Shown: positions 42,418 to 51,413 of the stretch, piece after piece
Position numbering within the stretch: position 1 is the stretch's first letter
How the letters are laid out: each line of letters opens with the position of its first letter
NCBI RefSeq assembly: GCF_016598615.1
Contig: NZ_CP066831.1
Location: 2,914,001 to 2,978,000 of the forward strand
Direction of reading: 5' to 3'
Origin: Streptomyces liliifuscus
GTDB lineage: Bacteria; Actinomycetota; Actinomycetes; Streptomycetales; Streptomycetaceae
Length of the DNA: 64,000 nucleotides
Program-made: the position numbers and the translations under genes
Notes under the pieces: model-generated
The model's input: only the letters and a program-made list of their open reading frames with translations
What the model was told of the DNA's origin: nothing
Databases searched by the model: none

Positions 42418-43854
42418 ATGACCGCCGCGACATCCGAGCAGTCCGCCCCCGCCATGCCGTCCCCCGGGAACTGGGTACGGCACGCGGCGACCGTCCCCGA
42501 GACCCACGCCTACCCGGCCGTGGACGAACTCCTCGCCTCCTTCAGGCAGTTGGCCGCAGCTCATCCCGGACTGGTGACCGAGAGCCGGATCGGCACCTCC
42601 ACCCTCGGCGAACCCCTGTACTGCTTCACGGTGGGTGAAGGACCCGCGAGCCTCACGACGGACGGGGACGGCGGATACGTCGTCGTCGGCGGGGTGCACC
42701 CCAACGAGCCGGTCGGCGCGGTGACCGCCCTGCACCTGGCCACCGCCCTGTGCGAAAGCCCGGAACTGCGCGGGCACTTCGGCGGGGCCTGGCACATCGT
42801 GCCCTGCATCGACCCGGACGGGGCCCGGCTCAACGAGGGCTGGTTCGCCACCCCGACCGACAAGCGCAACTACGGACGCCACTTCTACCGGCCCGCCGGC
42901 AACGAACAGGTCGAGTGGACCTTCCCGTTCGCCTACAAGAAGGCGTGGTTCGACCGCGTACTGCCCGAAACCCTGGCGCTGATGCGGCTGTTGGACGCCA
43001 CCCGGCCGCGCTTTCTGACCACCCTGCACAACTGCGAGGCGGGCGGCGTCTATTACTACATGAACCGTCCGGCTCCCGAGCTGTACGGAGTCCTGGCCGA
43101 GATCCCGGCCTCCCTCGGCATGCCGCTGGCGACCGGCGAACCCGAGGCCGCCCACGCCCCCGTGTACTCCCCGGCCGTCTACGGATGCATCGACATGAAG
43201 GACGCGTACGACTATCTCGAAGGGCTCGGGGTCGACGCAGCCGCCAAGATCGCGGGCTCGTCGAGCGCCGCGTACGCCGAGCGCTACGGCACCTTCTACT
43301 TCGTCACCGAGGTGCCGCACTGGAGCCACCCGGACGCCGACGACAACACGCCCATCGAGCGGCGCCACGCCGACGTGGTCCGGGGCCGGGCGCGGGCGCT
43401 GGGAGAGGCCGGGGCGTTCCTGGGCGGCATCCTCGACGCGGCGAACCCGCATCTGACCATCCGGTCCCCGTTCCTGCGGGCGGTCCGGGAGTTCGTACCG
43501 TCGCTGACCGAACTCGCCACGATGGAGTCGGCCCGCGCCGACGAACTGCCCGACCGGCCCGCCACCGTGTCCGAACGCTTCGACTGCGAAGCCGGTGTGC
43601 ACAGTCTCCGCGTCCGCTTCGGCGGCATGCTGCTGCGCGCCCTGAACGCGGAAGTGGTCGCGGGCACCGCCACCCCCGAAGTACGCCGCTGCCACCGGGA
43701 GTTGCTGGAGACCTACGAGACGTGGGAGCGCGCGGCCGGCCCGGTCACGGGCGACCCGATCGCGATCTCCACGCTCGCCGGGATCCAGTACGGGGCGCTG
43801 CTGGCCGCCGCGGACCACGCCCGCGCCCTCGACATCACGGGAGACCCCGGATGA
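42418..43854 (+). CDS. M14-family zinc carboxypeptidase-like protein
   Basis: 478 aa. Zinc ligands can be placed at His94 and Glu97 (GGVHPNEPVG) and His204 (TTLHNCEAGG), with the likely catalytic Glu298 in YFVTEVPHW. The conserved IDPDGARLNEGW segment is also present. No signal peptide, so it would act in the cytosol, presumably trimming peptides imported by the transporter encoded on both sides of it. The stop overlaps the permease start (ATGA). Confidence 0.85.
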   Translation: MTAATSEQSAPAMPSPGNWVRHAATVPETHAYPAVDELLASFRQLAAAHPGLVTESRIGTSTLGEPLYCFTVGEGPASLTTDGDGGYVVVGGVHPNEPVGAVTALHLATALCESPELRGHFGGAWHIVPCIDPDGARLNEGWFATPTDKRNYGRHFYRPAGNEQVEWTFPFAYKKAWFDRVLPETLALMRLLDATRPRFLTTLHNCEAGGVYYYMNRPAPELYGVLAEIPASLGMPLATGEPEAAHAPVYSPAVYGCIDMKDAYDYLEGLGVDAAAKIAGSSSAAYAERYGTFYFVTEVPHWSHPDADDNTPIERRHADVVRGRARALGEAGAFLGGILDAANPHLTIRSPFLRAVREFVPSLTELATMESARADELPDRPATVSERFDCEAGVHSLRVRFGGMLLRALNAEVVAGTATPEVRRCHRELLETYETWERAAGPVTGDPIAISTLAGIQYGALLAAADHARALDITGDPG

Positions 43855-44774
43855 CGTACCTCATACGCCGCCTGCTGGAGGCGCTGCTCGTCTTCTTCGG
43901 CATCAGCCTGGTCATCTACGCGATGACGTACGTCCTGCCGGGCGACCCCATCGCCGCGCTCGCCGGCGACCGGCCGCTCGCCCCGAGCGTGGCGCGGGCC
44001 CTGCGCGAACAGCACCACCTCGACGATCCGTTGCTGGTCCAGTACGGCCACTATCTGGCCGGGCTCTTCCACGGCGATCTCGGGACCGACTTCAGCGGGC
44101 GCTCGGTCGCCGAGCAGATGGCCGACCGCTGGCCGGTCACCCTGAAGCTGGCGCTGACCGCCTGGGGCATCGAGGCGGTCGTCGGCATCGGGCTCGGCGT
44201 GCTCGCCGCGCTGCGCCAGGGGACCTGGACGGACCGTACGGTGCTCGCGTTCACGATCGGCGCCACCTCCGTGCCGGTGTTCGTGCTCGCGTACACCGCG
44301 CAGGTCGTGCTCGGCGTGCAGCTGGGGTGGTTCCCGGTCGCCGGGAACACCGACGGCTGGCCGACGAGCTATCTGCTGCCCGCGCTGTGTGTCGCCGCCT
44401 TCGGACTGGCGTCGGTGTCCCGGCTGGTCAGGGCCGAGGTGATCGAGAACCTGCGTGCCGACTACGTACGCACCGCCGTCGCCAAGGGCCTCACCCGGCG
44501 CCGGGTGGTCGGCGTCCACGTGCTGCGCAACTCGCTCATCCCGGCCGTCACCTATCTCGCCATCGACCTCGGATACCTGCTCGGCGGCACCGTGATCATC
44601 GAGGGCGTCTTCAACCTCCCCGGCATCGGCCAGCTGCTCTTCCAGGCCGTCCGCGCCCACGCCGGACCGACGGTGGTGGGGGTGTCGACCGCGCTCATCC
44701 TGATCTTCCTGGCCGCGAGCGTCCTGGTCGACCTCCTCAACAGCCTCCTTGACCCGAGGATCCGCCATGACTGA
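43851..44774 (+). CDS. Oligopeptide-type ABC permease (DppB-like)
   Basis: 307 aa. MTYLIRRLLEALLVFFGISL is the usual first helix of DppB/OppB proteins. The periplasmic loop and EAA region (DYVRTAVAKGLTRRRVVGVH) are typical. Translation is coupled to the M14 peptidase gene (4-nt overlap) and overlaps the next permease by 8 nt. Confidence 0.93.
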   Translation: MTYLIRRLLEALLVFFGISLVIYAMTYVLPGDPIAALAGDRPLAPSVARALREQHHLDDPLLVQYGHYLAGLFHGDLGTDFSGRSVAEQMADRWPVTLKLALTAWGIEAVVGIGLGVLAALRQGTWTDRTVLAFTIGATSVPVFVLAYTAQVVLGVQLGWFPVAGNTDGWPTSYLLPALCVAAFGLASVSRLVRAEVIENLRADYVRTAVAKGLTRRRVVGVHVLRNSLIPAVTYLAIDLGYLLGGTVIIEGVFNLPGIGQLLFQAVRAHAGPTVVGVSTALILIFLAASVLVDLLNSLLDPRIRHD

Positions 44775-45681
44775 CGCCGCTCTCTCCCCTGAAAAGCTTG
44801 GGACACAAGGGACTTCGCCCGAGACTTCGTACCAGGCCCCGCAGGGAACCTGGCACGAGCTGCGCCGCAGGCCGGTGTTCCTCCTCACCGGCGGCTGCGC
44901 GCTGCTGCTCCTCCTGCTCGCCGCCGCGCCGGGGCTCTTCGCGGGCTGGTTCGGCCACGGCGACCCGACCGTCTGCGAGCTGGGCCACAGCGCCGAGGGC
45001 CCGGCCCCCGGACACCCCTTCGGCTACGACGTCCAGGGCTGCGACCTGTACGCCAACGTCATCCACGGGGCGGGCGCCTCACTCGGCGTCGGACTGCTCG
45101 CCACCGGCCTCGGGCTCGCCGTCGCACTCGTCCTCGGCTGCCTCGCCGGGATGGCCGGGCGGATCGTCGACAGCGTGATCGCCAGGATCACCGACGTCTT
45201 CCTCGGCTTCCCGTTCCTGCTCGGCGCGATCGTCGTCCTCAACAGCTTCACCACCCGGGATGTACCGACCGTGGCCGGAGTGCTGGCGCTCTTCGGCTGG
45301 CCGACCATGACCCGGGTGGTACGGGCGTCGGTACGGTCGGTGCGCGAGGCCGACTATGTGGTGATGGCCCGCGGTCTCGGCGCGAGCCAGTGGCACATCG
45401 TGCGCAGACACGTCCTGCCGAACGCCCTCACCCCGGTCCTCGTCCTCGCCACCATCACCGTCGGCGGTGTGATCGTCGCCGAGGCCGCGCTGACGTTCCT
45501 CGGTGTCGGGCTCCAACCCCCCTCGATCTCCTGGGGACTTCAGCTCGCGGGAGCCCAGAACTCCTTCCAGACCCACCCGCACCTGCTGATCTTCCCCGGG
45601 TTGTTCCTCTCCTTCACCGTCTTCGTGCTCATCACCTTCGGCGACACCGTGCGTGACGCCCTGGATCCGAGAGGCCGGTGA
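44767..45681 (+). CDS. Oligopeptide-type ABC permease (DppC-like)
   Basis: 304 aa with the DppC layout: a short cytosolic start, TM1 (FLLTGGCALLLLLLAAAPG), a periplasmic loop, then five helices and an EAA loop (DYVVMARGLGASQWHIVRRH). CCGAGG precedes ATG 44767. The loop between TM1 and TM2 contains two cysteines (VCELGH, GCDLY) not seen in most DppC proteins. Confidence 0.93.
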   Translation: MTDAALSPEKLGTQGTSPETSYQAPQGTWHELRRRPVFLLTGGCALLLLLLAAAPGLFAGWFGHGDPTVCELGHSAEGPAPGHPFGYDVQGCDLYANVIHGAGASLGVGLLATGLGLAVALVLGCLAGMAGRIVDSVIARITDVFLGFPFLLGAIVVLNSFTTRDVPTVAGVLALFGWPTMTRVVRASVRSVREADYVVMARGLGASQWHIVRRHVLPNALTPVLVLATITVGGVIVAEAALTFLGVGLQPPSISWGLQLAGAQNSFQTHPHLLIFPGLFLSFTVFVLITFGDTVRDALDPRGR

Positions 45682-45688
45682 CCCCGTC

Positions 45689-46690
45689 GTGGACCACACG
45701 CCCCTGAACGCACCGCTGTTGGACGTCCAGGACCTCACCGTCGACGTGCTGTCCCGGTCAGGCGCCGCCCAACGGGTCGTCCACGGAGTCTCGTTCACCC
45801 TCCACGAGGAGGAGACCCTCGCGCTCATCGGCGAGTCGGGCTCCGGCAAGAGCATCTCCGCGATGGCCGTGATGGGCCTGCTCCCGGCCACCACGGCCCG
45901 GGTCGGCGGCATCGCCCGCCACCGGGGCACGGACCTGTTGACGCTGCCCGAGGACCAGTTCCGCACCCTGCGCGGCAAGCGCATCGCGATGGTCTTCCAG
46001 GACGCCCTGTCCGCCCTCAACCCCACGCTCACCGTGGGCTTCCAGATCGCCGAGACGATACGGGCCCACGAGGGCGTCGGCCGCCGCGAGGCCCGCGCCA
46101 GGGCCGTCGAGCTGATGGCCCGGGTCCGCATCCCCGACCCGGCCCGGCGCTACCGCGACCACCCCCACCAGTTCTCCGGCGGCATGCGCCAGCGGATCAT
46201 GATCGCGATGGCGGTGGCGCTCGGCCCCGACGTCCTCATCGCCGACGAACCCACCACCGCCCTGGACGTCACCGTGCAGGCCCAGATCATGGAACTGCTC
46301 GCCGAACTCCGCGAGGAGACCCGCTCCGCCCTGCTGCTGATCACCCACGACCTGGGGCTCGCCGCGGGCACCGCCGACCGGGTCGCGATCATGTACGCCG
46401 GGCGCATCCTGGAACAGGCCCCGGTCCAGGAGCTGTACGACCGGCCCGCACACCCCTACACCCGGGGGCTGCTCGCCGCCGTGCCCCGCCTCGACGGGGA
46501 CACCGACGACCTCACCCCGATCCCGGGCAGCCCGCCGGGACCCGGCCTGCTGCCCTCCGGCTGCGCCTTCCACCCCCGCTGCCCCGAAGCCGGTGAGAGC
46601 TGCGCGACGCAGGAGCCGATGCTGCTCCCGGCCCCGCCCGCGCGCCTCGTCGCCTGCCACTATCCGCTGGAGGTCTCCGGTGCCCGATGA
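45689..46690 (+). CDS. Oligopeptide-type ABC ATPase (DppD-like)
   Basis: 333 aa. All ATPase motifs are intact: Walker A GESGSGKS, Q-loop VFQDALSALNP, signature FSGGMRQR, Walker B VLIADEPTTALD and H-loop ITHDLG. The C-terminal cysteine cluster (GCAFHPRCPEAGESC) typical of Opp/Dpp ATPases is present. GTG 45689 is chosen over GTG 45653, which would overlap the permease more deeply. It forms a heterodimer with the next ATPase in known systems. Confidence 0.92.
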   Translation: MDHTPLNAPLLDVQDLTVDVLSRSGAAQRVVHGVSFTLHEEETLALIGESGSGKSISAMAVMGLLPATTARVGGIARHRGTDLLTLPEDQFRTLRGKRIAMVFQDALSALNPTLTVGFQIAETIRAHEGVGRREARARAVELMARVRIPDPARRYRDHPHQFSGGMRQRIMIAMAVALGPDVLIADEPTTALDVTVQAQIMELLAELREETRSALLLITHDLGLAAGTADRVAIMYAGRILEQAPVQELYDRPAHPYTRGLLAAVPRLDGDTDDLTPIPGSPPGPGLLPSGCAFHPRCPEAGESCATQEPMLLPAPPARLVACHYPLEVSGAR

Positions 46691-47708
46691 CGTCCCGACC
46701 GGTGTCCCCCTCCTTGAGACCGATGTCCCGCTCCTTGAGGCCCGTGGCCTGGTCAAGCACTACCGGTCCGGCGGGCTGCCCGTCGGCGGCCGGCGCCGGG
46801 CCACGGTCAGGGCTGTCGACGGCGTCGACCTGACCCTGCGGCGGGGCTCGACCCTCGGCCTCGTGGGCGAGTCCGGATGCGGCAATTCGACCCTCACCCG
46901 CCTGCTGATGGCCCTGGACCGGCCCACCTCCGGCACCGTGCTCGTCGAGGGCCGGGACCTGCTCGCCCTCCCCTCGGCCGAACTGCGCCGCCGCAGGCGG
47001 GACATCCAGCTGGTCATGCAGGACCCGTACACCTCCCTCGATCCGCGGATGACGGCCCTGGAGATCGTCCGTGAGCCGCTCGACATCCACCGCGACATGA
47101 TGCCGAAGAAGGAACGCGCCTCCTGGGCCCACGAGTTGCTGCACATGGTCGGGCTCGACCCCGGGCACGCGCACCGCCACCCCCACCAGTTCTCCGGCGG
47201 GCAGCGCCAGCGCCTCGGCATCGCCCGGGCACTCGCGCTCCGCCCGAAGATCCTTGTCTGCGACGAGCCCGTGTCGGCGCTCGACGTGTCCGTGCAGGCG
47301 CAGGTCATCAACCTGTTCAAGGAGCTGCAGCGGGAGTTCGGGCTCAGTTACGTGTTCATCGCGCACGATCTGGCCGTGGTGCGGCATGTCGCCGACGAGG
47401 TCGCCGTCATGTATCTGGGGCGGATCGTCGAGCACGGCGACCGCGACACCGTCTACTCCCGCCCCGCGCATCCGTACACCCGGGCGCTGCTCTCGGCCGT
47501 CCCCGATCCGGACCCGCGCCGGCGGGGCGCCACCGGCCGCATAGTGCTGCAGGGCGACCCTCCCAGCCCTACCCGACCACCCGCGGGCTGCGCCTTCCAC
47601 ACGCGCTGCTGGAAGAGCCAGGACCTCTGCGGCACGGAGCGGCCGGTGCCGACCGCGCCGGCGACCGACGGGCAACGGCAGGTCTCCTGCCACTTCCCCG
47701 AGAACTGA
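46680..47708 (+). CDS. Oligopeptide-type ABC ATPase (DppF-like) with altered Walker A
   Basis: 342 aa. The fold and C-terminal cysteine cluster match DppF/OppF, and Q-loop VMQDPYTSLDP, signature FSGGQRQR, Walker B ILVCDEPVSALD and H-loop IAHDLA are intact. Walker A reads GESGCGNST: residue 69, the invariant lysine, is asparagine (codon AAT at 46884-46886; AAG would be a single-base change). Without that lysine, ATP hydrolysis at this site would be expected to fail or slow greatly. Either it is a degenerate half-site in an asymmetric dimer, a recent mutation, or a base-call error. GGAGG stands 6 nt before GTG 46680. Confidence 0.92.
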   Translation: MPDDVPTGVPLLETDVPLLEARGLVKHYRSGGLPVGGRRRATVRAVDGVDLTLRRGSTLGLVGESGCGNSTLTRLLMALDRPTSGTVLVEGRDLLALPSAELRRRRRDIQLVMQDPYTSLDPRMTALEIVREPLDIHRDMMPKKERASWAHELLHMVGLDPGHAHRHPHQFSGGQRQRLGIARALALRPKILVCDEPVSALDVSVQAQVINLFKELQREFGLSYVFIAHDLAVVRHVADEVAVMYLGRIVEHGDRDTVYSRPAHPYTRALLSAVPDPDPRRRGATGRIVLQGDPPSPTRPPAGCAFHTRCWKSQDLCGTERPVPTAPATDGQRQVSCHFPEN

Positions 47709-47780
47709 CGGCCGAGAACCGACAGCCGAGAACGAGAACCGACGGACCGGAATCAACGGCCGAGAACTGACAGGACGGAA
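47709..47780 (+). repeat. Short imperfect tandem repeat after the ATPase stop
   Basis: Units of the form CGAGAACYGACRGC recur from the last codons of the ATPase gene (CCCGAGAACTGACGG) to just before the next start, with one truncated copy (CCGAGAACGAGAACC). It separates the two genes by 80 bp. Confidence 0.5.
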
Positions 47781-47788
47781 CAGCGCAC

Positions 47789-48409
47789 ATGCTGGAGCAG
47801 GAGATCTTCCGGGTCGACGACCCCGGACGGATCCGTGATCTCGCGAGAGCCCACCCGTGGGCCACCCTGATCAGCCACACTCCCGACCGCGGACTGGTCG
47901 TCTCCCATCTGCCGGTCCTGGTCGACGACTCGCGCCAGGACACCACGCTGCTCGGCCACCTCGCCAGGACCGACGCCGGGAAGCACGAACTCGGCTCCCA
48001 CGAAGTGGTCGTCGTGATCCAGGGACCGCACGGCTACATCTCGCCGAGCTGGTACGAGGAGACACCCCACGTGCCGACCTGGAACTTCACGGTCCTGCAC
48101 GTCCACGGCCGCCCCGAGGTCCTGGACCCGGCGGACACCTACGACGTCCTGTCCGCCACCGTCGACCACTTCGAGGACGGCCTTCCCGAGCCTTGGCGGC
48201 TGGCCCGGGTGGAGCGCTACGCCCACCGGATCGCCGCCGCCGTCACCGGATTCCGGCTGCCCGCCACGAAGGTGACGGCCAAGGCGAAGCTCAGCCAGGA
48301 CGAGCGCGAGGAGATCGTCCTCCGCCTTGCCGGGGCCCTCGAATCCGGCCGACCGTACGCCGTTCCCGAACTCGCCCGCGCCATGCGCGACATCCGGAGG
48401 AAGCCGTGA
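47789..48409 (+). CDS. PaiB-like FMN-binding protein
   Basis: 206 aa. The pattern HPWATLISHT, GLVVSHLPVL, GPHGYISPSWYE, VPTWNFTVLHVHG matches the PaiB/FMN-binding negative regulator family, which adopts a split-barrel flavin fold. Members are annotated as transcriptional regulators or flavoproteins; none of the DNA-binding motifs of classical regulators is present. It is coupled to the amidohydrolase gene (GTGA overlap). Confidence 0.85.
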   Translation: MLEQEIFRVDDPGRIRDLARAHPWATLISHTPDRGLVVSHLPVLVDDSRQDTTLLGHLARTDAGKHELGSHEVVVVIQGPHGYISPSWYEETPHVPTWNFTVLHVHGRPEVLDPADTYDVLSATVDHFEDGLPEPWRLARVERYAHRIAAAVTGFRLPATKVTAKAKLSQDEREEIVLRLAGALESGRPYAVPELARAMRDIRRKP

Positions 48410-49929
48410 CCCACACGAACACCGCAGCGCCCGGCACCCCCGCGGCCACCGCCGAGCCGCTCACCCTGCGCCGCGTCCACCTCGGCGCGGGCGGACCGCC
48501 GAGCGACGTCCGTATCGAGTCGGGTCTCGTCAACGCCGTCTTCCCCGCGGGCGAATCACCGCGGGATGACGGGCAGAGCCTCGACCTCGACGGCCGTACG
48601 CTGCTGCCGGGGCTGTGGGACTCGCACGTACACATGGTCCAGTGGGCGGGCCTGCGCCGCCGGCTCGACGTGTCCGGCGCCCGCTCCGCGCGGGAGGCCG
48701 CGGACGCGGTCGGCCGCCAGGCCGTCGCCCTGCCGGCCGGTGAGCCCATGATCGGCCACGGCTTCCGCGACGGACTGTGGCCGGACGCGCCCCACAAGGA
48801 CCTGCTCGACGCCCTCGTCCCGGACCGTCCCGCCCTGCTGATCAGCATGGATCTGCACTCCGCCTGGCTGAACTCGGCCGGACTCGCCCTGGTCGGGCGC
48901 GGCGATCACCCCACCGGACTGCTGCGCGAGGACGAGTGCATCCAGGCCATGGCCGAACTGCCCACCGCCTCGGTGGAGTTGACGGACCAATGGGTGCGGG
49001 AAGCCTGCGTCGCCGCCGCCGCGCGCGGCATCACCGGCATCGTCGACTTCGAGTACGCCGACAACATCGCGGACTGGACCCGCCGGATGAACGGCGCGTC
49101 GGTGCCGCTCCGGGTGGCGGCCTCCATCTGGTCCCCGCAGCTGGAGGCGGCGATCAGCCGTGGGCTCCGCACCGGCCAGATCCTGGACACCCCCGGCGGA
49201 CTGCTGGAGGTCGGACCGTTCAAGCTGCTCACCGACGGCTCGCTCAACACCCGCACCGCGCTGTGCCACGAGGCGTACCCGGGCGCGGTCCCCGGCGAGC
49301 CCGGCTCCCACGGACTGGAGCAACTGCCCCCGCAGGAGCTGGTGTCCCTGCTGCGCCGCGCCTCCTCCCACGGGATCGAACCCGCCATCCACGCGATCGG
49401 GGACCGCGCCAACGAGATGACCCTCGACGCCTTCGAGGCGGTGCGCTGCCACGGCCGGATCGAGCACGGCCAGCTGCTCGCTCCCAAGGACATCCCGCGC
49501 TTCGCCGAACTGGGCGTCACCGTGAGCGTCCAGCCCACCCACGCGGTGGACGACCGGGATGTCGCCGACCGGCACTGGGCGGGCCGCACCCACCGGGCGT
49601 ACGCCTTCGCCGACCTGCTCGCCGCCGGTGCCGTCCTGGCGCTGGGCTCCGACGCCCCCGTCGCACCGCTCGACCCCTGGCTGACCATGGCGTCGGCCGT
49701 GACCCGGACCGGCGACGAGCGCCCGCCGTGGCACCCGGAGCAGCGGATCCCGGTGGCGGACGCCCTGGCCGGCTCGTCCCGGGGGCAGCGGCTGATCCGG
49801 GTCGGCGACCGGGCGGACCTGGTGGTGACCGACGCCGACCCGCTCACCGCGGACGCCCGGACCCTGCGCGAGATGCCGGTGCACGCCACGCTCCTCGCGG
49901 GTTCCTGGACCCACGGCCCGTCGTCGTGA
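48406..49929 (+). CDS. YtcJ-like metal-dependent amidohydrolase
   Basis: 507 aa. The N-terminal HxH of amidohydrolases is LWDSHVHM. Other YtcJ-type elements are GPFKLLTDGSLNTRTA, AIHAIGDRAN (metal-binding His), RIEHGQ and LGSDAPVAPLDPW. It lacks a signal peptide and should act in the cytosol on an amide or ester of a small molecule. As the last gene of the peptide-ABC operon it may process an imported N-acyl amino acid or peptide derivative (inference). GTG start in a 4-nt overlap, with GGAGGAAG upstream. Confidence 0.88.
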   Translation: MTHTNTAAPGTPAATAEPLTLRRVHLGAGGPPSDVRIESGLVNAVFPAGESPRDDGQSLDLDGRTLLPGLWDSHVHMVQWAGLRRRLDVSGARSAREAADAVGRQAVALPAGEPMIGHGFRDGLWPDAPHKDLLDALVPDRPALLISMDLHSAWLNSAGLALVGRGDHPTGLLREDECIQAMAELPTASVELTDQWVREACVAAAARGITGIVDFEYADNIADWTRRMNGASVPLRVAASIWSPQLEAAISRGLRTGQILDTPGGLLEVGPFKLLTDGSLNTRTALCHEAYPGAVPGEPGSHGLEQLPPQELVSLLRRASSHGIEPAIHAIGDRANEMTLDAFEAVRCHGRIEHGQLLAPKDIPRFAELGVTVSVQPTHAVDDRDVADRHWAGRTHRAYAFADLLAAGAVLALGSDAPVAPLDPWLTMASAVTRTGDERPPWHPEQRIPVADALAGSSRGQRLIRVGDRADLVVTDADPLTADARTLREMPVHATLLAGSWTHGPSS

Positions 49930-49930
49930 C

Positions 49931-49984
49931 GTGTTCCCGCACGAAGACGTGTTCCCGCATGAAGACGCCTTCCCGCACGAAGGT
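49931..49984 (+). repeat. 18-bp tandem repeat, three copies
   Basis: GTGTTCCCGCACGAAGAC, GTGTTCCCGCATGAAGAC and GCCTTCCCGCACGAAGGT follow one another directly beyond the amidohydrolase stop. Units are contiguous, so this is a minisatellite and not a CRISPR array. Confidence 0.8.
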
Positions 49985-50026
49985 GTGCGTGGCCGTGGTC
50001 ATCGATGCCGGCCCGACGATGACCAT

Positions 50027-50042
50027 CTTGGTCTAGACCTTG
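50027..50042. promoter_or_regulatory. DasR-type dre-like site upstream of the GH64 gene
   Basis: CTTGGTCTAGACCTTG contains TGGTCTAGACC, an exact match to the 11-base core of the dre consensus. A second overlapping palindrome GACCA-TCT-TGGTC begins at 50021. Confidence 0.65.
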
Positions 50043-50067
50043 ACGTGTCCCACTCATGGGGAGACTC

Positions 50068-50081
50068 TGAGAGCGCTCTCA
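50068..50081. promoter_or_regulatory. Perfect LacI-type palindromic operator upstream of GH64
   Basis: TGAGAGCGCTCTCA is a 14-bp perfect palindrome with the central GCGC step typical of LacI-family sites; CebR in Streptomyces binds TGGGAGCGCTCCCA. Position 120-130 bp before the gene fits transcriptional control of glucan degradation. Confidence 0.7.
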
Positions 50082-50198
50082 AACGACCGGAAGGGGCCGC
50101 GCCTCCTCTTGCCTCCCCATGACGGGACGCGGCCCCCGACCATCCGTCCGTCGCATTTCGACTCCGGTGGGAGAAGCCCACCTGGCAGGAGGACGAGC

Positions 50199-51395
50199 GT
50201 GCTTGCCCTACGGAAAGCGCTGGTGGCCCTGGTCGCCGCGGCAACCGTCACCGCGGGACTCACGACGGTGGGCCCCGCACCCCGAGCCGAAGCCGCGGTG
50301 CCCACGACCATCCCGCTGGACTTCAAGAACAACTCCGGGCGCGGCGACCAGATCTACATCTACAACATCGGGACCCTGCTCTCGACCGGCCAGCAGGGCT
50401 GGGCCGACGCGAACGGCACGTTCCACGCCTGGCCCGCCGGCGGCAATCCGCCGACCCCCGCACCCGACGCCTCGATCGCCGGACCGGCCAACGGCCAGAC
50501 CAAGACGATCCGGATGCCGAAGTTCTCCGGCCGGGTCTACTTCTCGTACGGCCAGAAGCTCGTCTTCAAGCTGACCACCGGCGGTCTCGTGCAGCCCGCG
50601 GTGCAGAACCCGACAGACCCGAACGCGAACATCCTCTTCAACTGGACCGAGTACACGCTCAACGACTCCGGACTGTGGATCAACAGCACCCAGGTGGACA
50701 TGTTCTCGGCCCCGTACGCGGTCGGCGTCAAGAACACCGCGGGCACCGTCAAGAACACCGGTCACCTGAAGCCGGGCGGCTACAACGGCTTCTTCAACGC
50801 CCTGCGGGGCCAGCCCGGCGGCTGGGCCAACCTCATCAGGACCCGCTCCGACGGAACCGTGCTGCGGGCCCTCGCGCCCGGCCACGGCATCGAGTCCGGC
50901 GCCCTGCCGAGCACCGTCATGAACGACTACGTCAACCGGGTGTGGGCCAAGTACGCCACCTCCACGCTGACCGTGACACCGTTCGCGAACCAGCCGGCCA
51001 CCAAGTACTACGGCAGGGTCTCCGGCAACGTCATGAACTTCACCAACGGCTCGGGCGCCGTCGTGACCAGCTTCCAGAAGCCCGACTCGGACAGCATCTT
51101 CGGCTGCTACAAGCATCTTGACGCGCCGAACGACCTGGTGCGCGGCCCGATCTCCCGCACCCTGTGCGCGGGCTACAACCGGTCCACGCTCCTGACCAAC
51201 CCCAACCAGCCCGACACGAGTTCGGCGGGCTTCTACCAGGACAACGTGACCAACCACTACTCCCGCAAGATCCACGCCCAGATGGCCGACGGCAAGGCGT
51301 ACGGCTTCGCCTTCGACGACGTCGGCAACCACGAGTCCCTGGTCAACGACAGCAACCCGCAGACGGCGTACATCACGCTGGACCCGTTCAGCTGA
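50199..51395 (+). CDS. Secreted GH64 beta-1,3-glucanase
   Basis: 398 aa. A signal peptide (RKALVALVAAATVTAGL ... RAEAA) precedes a GH64 fold beginning IPLDFKNNSGRGDQIYIYNI. Matching segments include RMPKFSGRVYFSYGQKLVF, FNWTEYTLNDSGLWINSTQVD and GYNGFFNALR. GH64 enzymes release laminaripentaose from beta-1,3-glucans of fungal walls. GTG 50199 has GGAGGA 7 nt upstream. No carbohydrate-binding module is attached. A dre-like site and a LacI-type palindrome lie upstream. Confidence 0.92.
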   Translation: MLALRKALVALVAAATVTAGLTTVGPAPRAEAAVPTTIPLDFKNNSGRGDQIYIYNIGTLLSTGQQGWADANGTFHAWPAGGNPPTPAPDASIAGPANGQTKTIRMPKFSGRVYFSYGQKLVFKLTTGGLVQPAVQNPTDPNANILFNWTEYTLNDSGLWINSTQVDMFSAPYAVGVKNTAGTVKNTGHLKPGGYNGFFNALRGQPGGWANLIRTRSDGTVLRALAPGHGIESGALPSTVMNDYVNRVWAKYATSTLTVTPFANQPATKYYGRVSGNVMNFTNGSGAVVTSFQKPDSDSIFGCYKHLDAPNDLVRGPISRTLCAGYNRSTLLTNPNQPDTSSAGFYQDNVTNHYSRKIHAQMADGKAYGFAFDDVGNHESLVNDSNPQTAYITLDPFS

Positions 51396-51413
51396 GCGAG
51401 CCCGGCCCGACAG

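Noticed and set aside
47709..47780. Riboswitch or attenuator before the PaiB-like gene
   Set aside because: The sequence is a short tandem duplication of the preceding gene's end and shows no conserved riboswitch-like structure.
49931..49984. CRISPR-like array
   Set aside because: The three 18-bp units are contiguous without spacers, and no cas genes are present.
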